The notes under the pieces: model-generated
What the model was told of the DNA's origin: nothing
What the model saw: only the letters and a program-made list of their open reading frames with translations
Database searches by the model: none
Origin: Pachypanchax playfairii
Lineage: Eukaryota; Chordata; Actinopteri; Cyprinodontiformes; Aplocheilidae
Direction of reading: 5' to 3'
Assembly (NCBI GenBank): GCA_006937955.1
Contig: SSNP01000290.1
Location: 297,057-361,056, forward strand
Length of the DNA stretch: 64,000 nucleotides
Shown: positions 1-12,200 of the stretch, in pieces
How positions within the stretch are numbered: position 1 is the stretch's first letter
Layout of the letters: every line of letters begins with the position of its first letter
Made by a program: the position numbers and the translations under genes

Positions 1-2109
1 ACGGCTGACTCCGGGGTGACAGGAAAGTCGCGATGTGTGACCCCAGCGTAGAACAAGCCCTCGGACGGCCGTAGGGACGTAGGTCCTGTTGGGCGGTCCA
101 CCCCCTGGGTCCGGTTCGCGCTGAAGTGCGGCACGAACCACCCGCTCGATCTCCCAGGTGACCGAGGCCACCACGCAGGAGGAGGGCAGGATGGAGGCAG
201 GCTGAGCTGGAGGGTCATCATGCTGGAACACCCGGGATAGTGCGTCGGGCTTTACGTTCTTAGATCCGGGTCTGTAAGAGATGTTGAGGTGAAACCGGGA
301 GAAGAACAATGACCAGCGGAATTGACGGGGGTTAAGTCTCTTGGCGGCCTGAATATACTCCAGATTTTTATGATCTGTCCATATTATGACTGGAAGCTCA
401 GTACCCTCCAGCCAGTGACGCCACTCCTCCAAGGCTAGCTTGATGGCGAGTAGCTCTCGGTCACCGATGTCGTAGTTCTGCTGGGTAGGGGTGAACCGCC
501 TAGAAAAGAAAGCACATGGGTGCAATTTACCGTCCGCCTTGTCTCGCTGGGACAGGACTGCTCCCACCCCGACGTTGGAGGCGTCCACTTCCACCACGAA
601 CTGGACGGAGGTGTCGGGGTGGGCAAGTACTGGTGCCTGTGTGAACCGCCTCTGCAGTTCCCTGAAAGCATCTGCCGCCGCCTGACTCCACTGAAACACA
701 ATTTTGGTAGAGGTTAATGCAGTGAGGGGTGCGGCTATGGTGCTGAAACCTTTAATGAACCTTCGGTAGAAATTGGCAAACCCCAGAAACCTCTGTAGTT
801 CCTTCCTAGACTGAGGGACCGGCCATTCCTCCACCGCCTTGGTCTTGGCTGGGTCTGGCCGGACATGTCCACCTTCAAGGATGAAGCCTAGGAAGGACAC
901 AGAGGTTACGTGAAACTCACACTTCTCCGCCTTTACAAACAAGCGGTTCTCCAGCAACCGCTGGAGAACCTGACGTACGTGGCGTTGATGTGTCTTTATG
1001 TCTGGGGAGAAGATAAGTATGTCATCCAAATACACTGACACAAACTTATTCAAAAAGTCTCTGAGTACATCGTTAATCAGGTTCTGGAAAACTGCTGGTG
1101 CGTTGGTCAGTCCAAAAGGCATTACCAGGTACTCGTAATGGCCTATGGGGGTCTTAAACGCGGTCTTCCACTCATCTCCCTCTCTGATGCGCACCAGGTG
1201 ATAGGCGTTGCGCAGGTCGAGCTTAGTGAAGATCCTAGCCTGGTGCGCGGGCTCGATAGCTGCAGACAAGAGAGGGAGAGAGTACTTGTTTTTTACCGTT
1301 ATGTTATTAAGACTCCTGTAGTCAATGCAGGGGCGCAGGCTCTTGTCCTTCTTCTCAACGAAGAAAAAACCTGCGCCCACTGGGGATGACGATGGCCGTA
1401 TGAGTCCGTTCTTGAGAGATTCAGTGATGTACTCCTCCATGGCTAGCCGCTCCAGGCGTGAAAGGCTAAACAAGCGGCCTGAAGGCAGTGGGGCTCCAGG
1501 GAGGAGGTCAATGGCGCAATCATACGGTCGATGCGGTGGGAGTGAGACAGCCTGTTCCTTACTAAATACCTGTCCCAGGTCGTGGTAGCAGTGGGGTACC
1601 CGGGACAGGTCTGGTGGAGTGATGTGAGGCTCCTTACCTGGTGTGCTGGCCGGTGTGGCTGACCTTAAGCAGCTGCGCAGGCACGGCTCGCTCCATGCGA
1701 CGATGGCCTGCTGCTTCCAGTTGAACTGGGGATTATGTAGGGCCAGCCACGGAAATCCAAGAACCAGGGGAGCCTCTGTGGTGGGAAAAACGAGAAAAGA
1801 GATGGTCTCCTGGTTACCTGACACTGTAAGGGTGATGGGCTCCGTGCTGTGGGTGATCCGAGACATAGTACTGCCGTCCAGGGCAGTGACGTTCAGGGGT
1901 CTGACCAGAGGCCTGGTCGCGATCCTCCCCTGTTTGACCAGCCGGGGACTAATCAGGTTCTGCTCGGATCCTGAGTCTATAAACACGTTGCAGGTAATGG
2001 GTTCATTGTGTGGTCTATGGATGGCGGCAGGTAACACCATACGGGGCTTTTGTCTCTCTGGGCCCGTCAGGACCCCCACATTCACTGACGGGCCTAATCT
2101 TTTGGCGTC
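1..2109 (-). CDS. pol: Ty3/gypsy pol polyprotein, partial (protease-RT-RNase H)
   Basis: I read every codon of this frame from 2109 down to 1 and found no stop, about 703 codons; it runs off the left edge. The first in-frame stop upstream is at 2110-2112. Aspartic protease active site DSG lies at 1969-1977, reverse transcriptase catalytic YLDD at 1021-1032, RNase H VDAS at 577-588, and a second RNase H block (WTDHKNL) near 364-384. This order is the family norm; integrase is expected further left. Pol is in the -1 frame relative to gag, and the two overlap by only 16 bases, so pol is presumably made as a Gag-Pol fusion by frameshifting. Function: copies the element RNA into DNA. No disabling change is visible in the portion present. 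Confidence 0.88.
2094..2109 (-). promoter_or_regulatory. Likely -1 ribosomal frameshift window between gag and pol
   Basis: The gag stop (2094-2096) and the upstream stop of the pol frame (2110-2112) leave a 16-base overlap. It contains an AAAA run: zero frame CCA AAA GAT TAG, -1 frame GCC AAA AGA TTA. A lysine tRNA on AAA could slip back one base and keep three base pairs. No downstream stimulatory structure was assessed. Confidence 0.55.
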
Positions 2110-3233
2110 TCAGGACAGGCACTGACTTCGTGGTGCGGCGACCCACAGTACGCACATGAACCTGCTTCTCGGCGGCGTCTGCGCTCCTTAGCGCTTAGCT
2201 TAGCCTGCCCGAGTTGCATGGGTTCAGGAGAAGGGAGGCGTCTGTGGGGTGGCTGCCATCTAGGGGTTGGTGCCGGTCCTATATGTCTGCTAGCGTGGAT
2301 GGGTTCAGGTGCTTGTGCACGTCTGGGGGAAGAGTGCCATCTAGGGTTGCTAGCTTGAACAGATTCGGGTGCTTGTGCACGTCTGGGGGGAGAGTGCCAT
2401 CTGGTGTGAGATGCAGGACTTACGTGCACTGGTGAGGAGGAAGCGGAACTAGTTGTATGGCGTACCCGGAAGTGCCCTCGAGTCCGTCGGTCTAACCGGG
2501 TCGCTAGACTGATGAGCCCATCGAGTGTCCTTGGTTCCTCCCGGCTAGCGATGTCTTCTTTTAAGCTCTCCGGGAGGGCGTTGTGAAACACGCTTCGAAG
2601 GGTCTCGTCAGACCAGCTAGTACGGGCAGCCAAGGTCCGGAACTCGAGGGCGAAGTCGACCATGTGTTGAGGACGGGGACGAAGGGCGAGCAGCTCCCGC
2701 ATAGCGTCCTCCTTTGTTCCTCCGTCTGAGAACGTTGCGGTGAATGCTTCGATAAACTGGGGATATGAAGAGGTTTCGAGAGGATGAGTGTCAATGTATG
2801 CGTCTGCCCACCTGAGAGCCTTGTCCCTAAGCCAGCCGATGATAAAGGAGGTCTTGCTGGCGTCGGAACGGAAGGCTTGCGGAGCCTGGCTGAAGATGAT
2901 CCGGCACTGCCGGAGGAACCCTCTGCAGTCCTTCGGTTCTCCGTCGAAGGGTGCCGGGTCAGGAATGGCAACCTGCCGGTAGCCGGTATCCTCAGGTGGG
3001 TCAGGACGCGCCGCCGCTGCTGCTGCTGCAGGAGGAGGAGACTGACTGCGGGAAAGGCGAGACATGACACTGGTGAGTTGCTGTGTTAAACTGTGGAGCT
3101 CCGTTGACAAGTTAGCTTGAGTCCTCGCTATCTCCTGCATGAAGGCGTCATGCCGACCCAGCAGTATCCCCTGCTGGGTGAGTGCGGTCTGGAGCTGGGT
3201 CTGGGAGCTCTCTTGGCCAGTTTGTTCTGTCAT
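2094..3233 (-). CDS. gag: Ty3/gypsy gag protein with CCHC zinc knuckle
   Basis: 379 codons from the ATG at 3233 to the TAG at 2094-2096. The frame is open further upstream to 3791, but only from a GTG inside the presumed LTR, so the ATG at 3233 is preferred. The N-terminal part is predicted helical (MTEQTGQ start, Q-rich). A proline-plus-alanine run from a GCN repeat precedes a retrotransposon-gag-like middle domain with tryptophan-rich helices (GWLRDKALRWADAYI). A basic, repetitive RWHSPPRRAQAPE-type segment appears about twice, followed by a C-x2-C-x4-H-x4-C nucleic-acid-binding knuckle just before the stop. Role by family: particle core and RNA packaging. It is followed by pol in the -1 frame. 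Confidence 0.87.
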   Translation of the reverse strand: MTEQTGQESSQTQLQTALTQQGILLGRHDAFMQEIARTQANLSTELHSLTQQLTSVMSRLSRSQSPPPAAAAAAARPDPPEDTGYRQVAIPDPAPFDGEPKDCRGFLRQCRIIFSQAPQAFRSDASKTSFIIGWLRDKALRWADAYIDTHPLETSSYPQFIEAFTATFSDGGTKEDAMRELLALRPRPQHMVDFALEFRTLAARTSWSDETLRSVFHNALPESLKEDIASREEPRTLDGLISLATRLDRRTRGHFRVRHTTSSASSSPVHVSPASHTRWHSPPRRAQAPESVQASNPRWHSSPRRAQAPEPIHASRHIGPAPTPRWQPPHRRLPSPEPMQLGQAKLSAKERRRRREAGSCAYCGSPHHEVSACPETPKD

Positions 3234-3246
3234 GGTTCGTACCAGG

Positions 3247-4080
3247 TGGGGTTGTTTTCGAGCTCCCAAAGTGACCCAAACTCCACACACACACAGAGCG
3301 AGGAAACAGCGTTCAGTGTTAACAGTGTTTATTATATACAGTGCTCCAGTATATACACAGGTGAATAATAAATGTGCACGATGAAACTCAGGACGGGCCT
3401 GGTGCGGGACAGGAATGGTCCTGGAGTTATGAGAGAGAGAGAGGTTAGTGACAGGTGGAGAAACCAGCTGCGGCGTGCGAGGATTGTGCTCGCTTAACTC
3501 ACGGGTTCGTGTGTGACGTCCGGGTTTGAGGAGAGATCCGAGGATGCTGCCGCAGGGGTGGTGATCCAAACTGTCGGTATCCGTTATGTGAGATCCGGGT
3601 CCGGGTGCTGTGTGCGCAGACGTGACTGCGGCAGGGGTGACAGCAGAGCGTTGACCGGGAAGGTGTGGACCAGAGGAAGCCAGAGACAGACAGGGAGCCA
3701 GAGGGAGAGAGCTGGTCGCGTGGCACCGCAACGGAGCTCTAGTACGTTCCAGGTTTGAGCCAATCCTCACAATGAGCGGTTCGATATCCACGCTGGAGGT
3801 TAAGCTGTCGGGAGAGGAGCTCCAGGACAGCGGGCTAAAGACAAGGAGAGAGAGGGCAGGTTAACTACTGCAAAAATCACTCTGGTTAATAATCACTGGC
3901 CACTCTGTTACCACGAAATGTAGTGGAACAAACTGGCGTCTGTCTGTGGTTCCTCCTCTGCTTAAGTACCCAGCTCTCCTGAGCTGGGTAATGATCCACA
4001 CCTGTCTTCACTGATCGCTGCTGCCACGCCCTGCAAGACAATTAGTGCACAAACCACCACCAGCAGCAGAGATCCTCACA
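3247..4080 (-). repeat. Putative LTR of the gypsy element
   Basis: Non-coding region between the gag start and unrelated flank. On the minus strand it would begin TGTGAGGATC at 4080 and carries an AATAAA (plus-strand 3328-3333) before the end nearest gag. A possible primer-binding site, TGGTACGAACC, lies directly before the gag ATG. Boundaries are uncertain: a second TGTGAGGAT occurs near 3763-3772, and no partner LTR is in the window for comparison. Confidence 0.5.
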
Positions 4081-6166
4081 GCTGTACTATTTACAAACAA
4101 AGACCATTAGTTACCTGCAAAACAACTGCTGTATTAAAATACTTAAAAAAAACCTCAAATATTACATAAACCATCGATTCATCGTGTTGTGACACGATGA
4201 ATCGATTAAATCGAAAATCGGCACACCCCTACTTCATGGTAATTATTACACAAAAATCTGCAAAATAAGTGAGTTTGAACAGATTTGTTTTTTTTTCTTT
4301 TGTGTGACAGTAAACTGAATAAAGTTGCAGTAAGAAGTAGATTTCCTAATTTAATTGCACTGGATCATATTTCTTTGTTTTATCAATCCAAATGTTTTTT
4401 GGATGTTGACCAGAAAATAAGAGTGTTTGTACATTTTTGGAGTTTTCTGCCCTGGTGATTGTTTTTTTGGCTTCTGCAACTGTGTAATGTGTTTGTTCAG
4501 ATTTTTCTCTAATTTTTTCACCAGAACTTATAATTGTTATATAATCAGACAGTAAAAACAGTAAATTATTTATATTCATGTTTGAGTTCCTTATACAGGA
4601 TCTGATGGAGAGTTAAAACCTCTATCTGTGAGGGTGGTAGATCCTGATCAGCTTCAGTCTAAACCACCGACCTGAAACACACACGCCATTTCAATTTTAG
4701 AGTGTGCAGATTGATTATCACGTCTAAAATCAATTATCTGCTGCTCACAGCCCTAGTAACCCTGACAGTAACCCCAGACACAACCCGTTGCCAAGTAGAG
4801 CATCAAAAGCCCTCCAACAGCAATATCCAGTCCTCTCTTTGTACCCGTCCCACACTGTTACTTTTTATGGCACATCAACACACTGTTGATGGTGGGCTAG
4901 TTCAAGTTTTGCCCGTCACGCAAGTGTTGAAAATATTCCAAGCTCATTTATGGCAATGGGCTCATTAGATGGAGAATAATTCAGGTTTTGGAGGCCACTT
5001 GTCTCCCTGCACAAGCACCTATTCTCCAGCAATGAGTAAAAACAATATGCATTTTATCCTCTGATTATCTTGCCAGATGTGTCGTCTCTGCACAGAACCT
5101 CATGATCTACTTATTCACTTAGACTAGAAATAACAGGAATGAGAAGTATCTTTTCTGTGTCTGCTATCGTTTTATTGACAAGGCAATGAAAAGAACATTG
5201 GTAGGTAATAATGACAAGTATCCAACTCTACCTACATTTGGAACACGACGTGCAACAACCCTCCTTCTAAATGTATGTAACACAGTCTATGACTGTCCTT
5301 GTTTTGTGTTGTGGTCTGCAGCTGGAGTCAGTCATGTCACCGTGCTGCATGGCATTAACACACCCTCTGTGTGCTGCCTGCTCATGTGAACTAAGCTGGT
5401 GTTCATTGTGATCACGTTTGTCTGTGGACCTTGAATGTAAGAAGCATGGATTCAACTGGTTTTACTTATAATCTGAGGTCACTCAGCTAATATATTTGCA
5501 GACTTGGTACATGTTTAACAAATGTATAGATTTGTAGGTGGATATGCGATAAAGGTTTATAGTGAAATAAAATCTGTTTTACATTGTTCATACAAGCAGG
5601 TGAGATTGGAGAGTTGACAACAGGGTTGGCTGCTGTTTTCAGTGCAGTAACATAAATGTATGTAACTTAAACATGTTTTTTTTTGTTTGTTTCTGATCTT
5701 CCTTCCTTCCTTTTGTTTTGTTCTCTTCAGACCTCATTGCTTTTCCTTTCATAATAAACTCTAGGACGTCTCTACTGGCTGATTTCCAAACATCAGCTAT
5801 CAGTGGGTTGAATTTAGACTTCTTGGGTTTTTATTTTTTAAGTATCTTTTTCTTAACCTGCAGTTTGGAATGTCAGCCAGACCCTTCTGGCTTTATAAAA
5901 CAGAAAACTGGAAAATGATCTGCACTGACATTTTGGGAGTAATTGGTTTGATTTATAAGCCCATGTTGAGATCTCATTACACAGAGAGCTTTAACTTCAG
6001 AGGAATGAGAGGGGAACAGACCATAAAAGCTGTGTCCTCCTCTTCTTTTTAGTTTTTCCTCTTTCAGAGGTTAGGAGGACCTAAATAAGTTGGACACGAT
6101 ACATGCGGTACTTTTGACTGATGGATTGCTTTTGTGCTTCTGGCATGCTTTGTGTCTTTTGTTTAG
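4081..6166. other. Presumed plekha5 intron, no coding exon found
   Basis: AT-rich sequence between the LTR and the first recognised plekha5 exon. I looked for the WW-domain exons of plekha5 and saw none, so they should be left of the window. The only notable item is the palindrome at 4173-4206. Confidence 0.6.
4173..4206. repeat. Short perfect hairpin, 15-base arms
   Basis: ATCGATTCATCGTGT and its reverse complement are separated by four bases. It lies beside ATTAAATCGAAAATCGGCACACCCCTAC, which resembles the end of a degenerate DNA transposon of fish genomes, probably hAT-type. Only one end is recognisable. Confidence 0.6.
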
Positions 6167-6287
6167 GTCAGCCTCCAAAGCACCAGCAAATGAGAAGAAG
6201 GAACGACCGTTGAGCACCATGAGCGAGGCCTCCAACCACACAGCCAACTCGGACTGCGCTGCAAACACCAACAGCCCGGCAGGACGA
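6167..6287 (+). CDS. plekha5: plekha5 exon: linker before PH domain (first in window)
   Basis: Encodes EKKERPLSTMSEASNH and ends SPAGR before a GTGAGT donor. The acceptor could be TTTAG before 6167 or the second AG before 6172. The total frame closes correctly with a split codon entering at 6167. Confidence 0.82.
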
Positions 6288-9200
6288 GTGAGTGACAAAC
6301 ACAAACAGGAAATAATGCAGCGGGGTAAAATGTGTCATCTTTTTAAAACCATTTCTACTGTTTTTATTTTAGCCTTCAAGACCCTCAAAGAAGATTCATA
6401 ATTTTGGAAAGAGATCCAACTCCATCAGGAGGAATCCCAATGCCCCAGTCATCAAAAGAAACTGGCTTTACAAACAGGCAAGAAAGACCACATGAGACAG
6501 GTTGGATTAAACCCTGTGACTCAGGGCTGCTGCTGGTGGCGACAAACTGTAAACGGTATTCCTGATGGATGTTCCAAAATGTTCCAAAAACTTTCATTGT
6601 TGTTCTCAGTTTCCTCTCGCAAGTCGTATGGACTCGCTTTTGTGATTCTTAGATTTGAAACACGTTCAAAATTGACTCGAGTCATAGCGTAGAGTCATCG
6701 CAGGCACCTCAAACCCTTCATAGATGAGTTTCCATAGTGTAAGAAGTGCAAGAATTTTGAAAAGACTTGGGGAGGACTTGGTGACCAGGTATCAAATAAA
6801 ACGATGACAAATTGCAAACAAACTGAGACATAATTAATACACTTTGACTAAATTGAGAAAAGAAAATTTGCACAACATTTGCAGTTTGTAATTGTGTCAT
6901 GTGACCCATGGGACCTGCTCAAATCAAACACTTTCTCAAAGTGTCTCATGTCTGTTCAGTGTGATTTCAACTGCAAACTTAATTTTCATATTTTCTTGTA
7001 ATTTTGTGTCTCTAACAAGTATCAGCTTGGTGAGGAACTGGTCCTAATGCCTCGATAAGCTCTGACATGGATATGAATGGCAACTAAAGAGTAAAACAAA
7101 AAAGTCTGTATTTGCTGAGTCATTAAATAGGGTTAGAACTTCTGCTGTTTGACTCAACCTCTCTTCATGTTAGCACGTTAAAGTAACTGCAACCTATTTA
7201 AAACTGTCAAATGAAAAATTTACGCAAAACACTGCAAAGTGAGTCGTTGTCAGGTTCTTTTAATCTTTAATTTACTGGGCTGCAAAGAATGTTTCCTGAT
7301 TTTATACATGAACTGGAAATCGTGAAAATGAACAAATAAAATGTCCAGTGTTTCTGCACAGCCAGTAGGGATGCTGTTTAAACACACAGCACCTGGGTTA
7401 GTTGCAGCTTGAGGGGAACAGAAATGCTCGAAGCAGCTCTTGGCTAAACTGGACTCTTATGCTTCCCCAATGAGGAGATTCAATCAGTTCTGATTGCAGC
7501 CTCCCAGCGCAGCCTTGAGGACACATGATGCTTCCCTTTGCAGCAGCTGCCAGCTGCTTTTCTTTGGAGACTTTAATCAGGGTGATGTAGATCAAGCAAA
7601 AGACTCACAAATCTGCTACCCCGAGTAAAAGCTGGATTTGCACTTTTATTTTTCTGCCTCATTGAAACCTGGAAGCCATTGAAGTCCTTGGCTGAGTGAA
7701 AGCTGCAGCCTGCAGTAGATCCACTGGGAAATCAACACGCCGCAGTGATTGATGTGTTGGTGAAAGCCTCTGAGGAGCAAGATCTAACAGAACTTTATTA
7801 AAGTTTATTCATGAACACTTCATAAAGTGAGTGCTTTAGACCTTGATTGCATTTAGGGAAGGTGGACGATGAATAGGCACAAGACTTTTGAATCTTACTA
7901 CCTTTAATAACATACTGTGCAGCATCTGTTGTCGTCTGCCTCCTTTATACTAATGTGTAAAACATTCTGGGTGGTGTGAGCACATTTCCATCTAACCCAG
8001 ACAGCAGCCCACATGCTGCTTGACCATAATGACAGAGTCTTTTAGGTCCCGCCTCCATCTTTATTCTCTGGATCAAATCTACGATTAAGGACTCTTCTCA
8101 AGTTCTCCATTAAGTCTAACAGGCCAGATGATTCGCTTTACTTCTGGCTGCAGACCAAATAACACTTTGAGCTCATATTAAAGAGGAAGCATGGAGTTAT
8201 ATGTCTTTGTTATAATTTGTTAACCCACTTTTCTCACAAGTAAATTTAGTTTATGAAAGTTCTGAAATAAACAATCACCGAGTGTCAAAATGGCTGCTAC
8301 ATTGTTTTATTTAAAAATCATTTTTACTTGTGTAATTCCAAATTTACTACAATGTAGCTTGTAAAATGCAGGAAAGATAGCAGCTCTTTAAATATGTTAA
8401 ATCATTTGCATAATATCAGTTTATTTGCTGCTAGTCATCATCAATACAAAGCCAGACCCTTCATGATTAACTCTAAAAGAGTTTGGGCTGTGGGTCCCGA
8501 GGGATCTGAAACTTACTGCTTTGCAAAGTTTATGAGATCCGTTTCTGGGGCTTTTACAGGACAGTACGGGCATGAAGCTGTGGAAGAAGAGGTGGTTCGT
8601 CCTGTCTGACATGTGCCTCTTCTATTATAGAGGTAAGTCCTTACAGCTAACATCAGCGAACCACAGTGAGTTTAAATGTTCAAGTGTTGTTTGGACCTTC
8701 TACCTCCCAAACTGAGAGCTGTGCTGTTTCTAATCTGCAGTTACTGTCAAAAGTTTACTTAAATTTGTTGCAGACATGAATTTCTTATTAATTTGGGGTT
8801 TTAATGATTTGAACTCATCTTTTTTCAGGGTTGAACAATTACACAGTATACTTCTTAAATCATGATTAAAAACAACAGTCATGTGCAAAAGTTACGATTT
8901 ATTTGGTTTTTTTTGTTATTTTTCTCTTTCACACACAGAATTTAACTTACAAGTTCAAATATATACTTACACTCCAACTAATATTTGGTTAAATGTCACT
9001 TAGCAAGTTGCATCCAAACTAAATACCGAGTCCTGTTTTATCCATTCAGGAAGCAGTTTCAATGTGTTTGGAATCATCGTCCTGTTACTTTCTGCCAACT
9101 AACTGATGACTTCAGATACATTTAAAGAAACTGGAGTTAATCCTCCTTTTTTGTTATTCTGTTCACTTTGTGCACCAGTATCATGATGCTACCACAACCA

Positions 9201-12200
9201 TGCTTGACTTGTTTTAAAAGAACACTTTAAAATCCTCCAAACATATGTCTTGTCATTATTGCCAAATAACTCAGTACTGGTCTTGTCTGAGTATAAATCT
9301 TTTCTCCAGAACGTATCAGGCTTGTCCATGTGTGCATCTGCAAAGTTCAGTTTAGCATCAAGGCGTCTCTTTTAGAACAGGAACTCTTTCTTGGTCTTCA
9401 CTCTCAGTCCATGAAATAAAACTAGCTTCACTGTGGACAGTGACACTTGGGTTCCAGCAGTTTGTGATTCATTGTAGGCTTGAACTTTGATGGTTCCTTG
9501 GTTGTTCCTGAGCACCTCAACCAGTTTACATTCATCTGTGAGTAGAAGTTTGGGTTTTCATCCAAACTATAGAAAAGAGGTGATGCATCTGAATAACTTA
9601 CTTCCACTTGTTTGAACAGATGATCTTGTTCCCAGATCATGTTCTCTACGAAATACTTTACATAATTTTCCTTCTTAGATGGTCTCTGAGTTCTTTGGAT
9701 ATTGTTCTGAGGATTGGACAGTCTAATGGATGATGTGAAACATTATTTTATTCAACTATCAGCTGCAGTCAGTCATGATCCCTAATTAAGCCTTTGGCTT
9801 GTCAAGTTAAGATACATTCAGCTCCACTCATTAAAATATTTTAGATGAATGTCTGTATATTTTTGACTCTCTGTGAAGGACAGAAAATTCTCAATAAATC
9901 AAACGTGTGAATTCATTTTTATTAATTAAAAGAGCCTGTTGTTTAGTCATCCCACCCTGATAAAAGAACATTTCAAATCAATAATTTAAAGCCCCAAACT
10001 GACCAAACACTCACGAAGATAAACTTCTGACCACTACTGTGTATGTGTGTGTTGGAAACAACCTGTCAGGACCAAGTGAAAAGCAGATCATCTGATGCCT
10101 CCATATTTAAACCTTTATTGAACTGACTCATGTTAAAGTTTTCTCTTAGCTACTGTAGTGCTCCAGAAGAATGTCTAATGTGAACTCCGTCTCAGTGAGA
10201 TGCTGTTATTGGGGCAATATAACGCTCACAGTATGTTCACTTTTACCAGGTATTATAATCCAGGGTTGATGTGGGTGTAGTCACCGTTTAGCTAATCAGG
10301 GTGACATCTAGGCTGTGTTATTTCTAGAGTCTGCCATTCCTGCCTCATTCTTTCTGCCCACTGACTGACAAAAGCCACAGACAGAAGCAGATTTAAAGGC
10401 TTTATCTAGATGGATATGTTGTGCAGTGATACTCATCAGCAGCAAGTCGGCAGCGAGGTCACAAACTTTGCTGCCTTGGCTAAATACAGCCGTTATCTGC
10501 TGTAGTTATCAGATTATTATTGTTCACCCAGGATCTCCCACAATGCTGCTTACATTCAGAAACTGCTCTGCACACAACTCTGGATGTGTGATGCTGAGAA
10601 AGAGACTCAATGAGTCTTTAAATGATGAACCAGCATGTAGACTTTGGTTATAAACGTCTGACACAAACATTTATTTATACACACACACACTCATGCATAC
10701 ACTGTGTGTTGAGTCGTCTGAATTAAAAAAAAATCTCAACACAAGTACCATTTCCCCTAAAATGAGTACTTTCTCTGATTTATGTCCCTTGATTTGACCT
10801 ACCAGTTTACTATAAATATTGGAGGTTAGCTGCTTTCTGATTAAAGGTAGGACTCACACACTGTTGAGACTGCAAAGAACTACTTTACCATCCTTATAAC
10901 TCTGGATGTCCTGAGCTAATCTCAGTTGTTGGATTAGGTCAGGTCATGATCAAAGCATTTTTTTATTGATCAGTATTTGTAGTAGATGGAGTTTTTAAAG
11001 TACCTGAGGTGACCTGAAGGATTGGGATTGGGTCATGTTAAGACCTACATTTACTGGTCAGGCAGATTGAACATTCTGTCAGTAAACGAACTGTTAAATC
11101 TGCATTTGCATCGGTAAAGAAGTTACGTCAGTGTCGTTAAACCTGCAGCACAAACTGATCTGTCACATGAGTCATGGAGCTGTAAATCTTTCTGAATATT
11201 TTTAGTGTTCTTTTAAATGCCACTTTAAACATTATTTAATCAAGGACCCACAACAGTTCCAACCTTCAGTACAGCATTCTGTGTTGTTTTTAATAGTAAA
11301 TGTCACATGCAGACATAACATGGCCACTCAGTTCAGTGTTGCACCGTCACAATGAACACATGACAGTACAAACATTGGATTCTGGATCTGCTCATCCAGC
11401 CAACACACCCCTCATTATATTCCCTCACTGTCTGCTTGTTTTTTTCTGTTTTCATTATTTACAAACTGATTTTAAACACCTAGGAGTAATATTATAAACC
11501 ACTTGACTTCCAAATTTTACCTCAACACAGTTACAGTGGGGCAAAAAAGTATTTAGTCAAGTGGCACAGACCTGTAACTTCTTTAAGAGGCTCCTCGGTC
11601 CTCCACTCGTTACCTGTATTAATGGCACCTGTGTGAACTCGTTATCAGTATAAAAGACACCTGTCCACAACCTCAAACAGTCACGCTCCAAACTCCACTA
11701 TGGCCAAGACCAAAGAGCTGTCAAAGGACACCAGAAACAAAATTGTAGACCTTCACCAGGCTGGGAAGACTGAATCTGCAATAGGTAAGCAGCTTGGTGT
11801 GAAGAAATCAACTGTGGGAGCAATTATTAGAAAATGGAAGACATACAAGACCACTGATAATCTCCCTCAATCTGGGGCTCCACGCAAGATCTCACCCCGT
11901 GGGGTCAAAATGATCACAAGAACGGTGAGCAAAAATCCCAGAACCACACGGAGGGACCTAGTGAATGACCTGCAGAGAGCTGGGACCAAAGTAACAAAGG
12001 CTACCATCAGTAACACACTACGCCGCCAGGGACTCAAATCCTGCAGTGCCAGACGTGTCCCCCTGCTGAAGCCAGGACACGTCCAGGCCCGTCTGCGGTT
12101 TGCTAGAGAGCATTTGGATGATCCAGAAGAGGATTGGGAGAACATCATATGGTCAGATGAAACCAAAATAGAACTTTTTGGTAGAAACTCAACTTGTCGT

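Larger units (their letters stand above)
1..4080 (-). mobile_element. Ty3/gypsy LTR retrotransposon, 5' part (LTR, gag, partial pol)
   Basis: A long terminal repeat retrotransposon reads leftward. From right to left it has an LTR-like region, a gag frame ending in a zinc knuckle, and a pol frame with protease, reverse transcriptase and RNase H motifs in the order typical of Ty3/gypsy. Integrase and the second LTR would lie left of the window. Both gag and pol are free of stops over all the sequence visible, so this copy looks young. It lies upstream of the first plekha5 exon seen and on the opposite strand, so it is probably in a plekha5 intron. The outer boundary at 4080 is inferred from a TGTGAGG start on the minus strand; no target-site duplication could be confirmed. 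Confidence 0.88.

Noticed and set aside
1643..2125. 160-codon plus-strand open frame
   Set aside because: Antisense shadow of the gypsy pol protease/RT region, which is clearly coding on the minus strand.
3234..3791. N-terminal extension of gag to 3791
   Set aside because: Starts with GTG in presumed LTR sequence; the ATG at 3233 is the sensible eukaryotic start.
10681..10700. Possible CRISPR-like or tandem repeats
   Set aside because: Only short dinucleotide or homopolymer tracts; no spaced direct repeats anywhere in the window.
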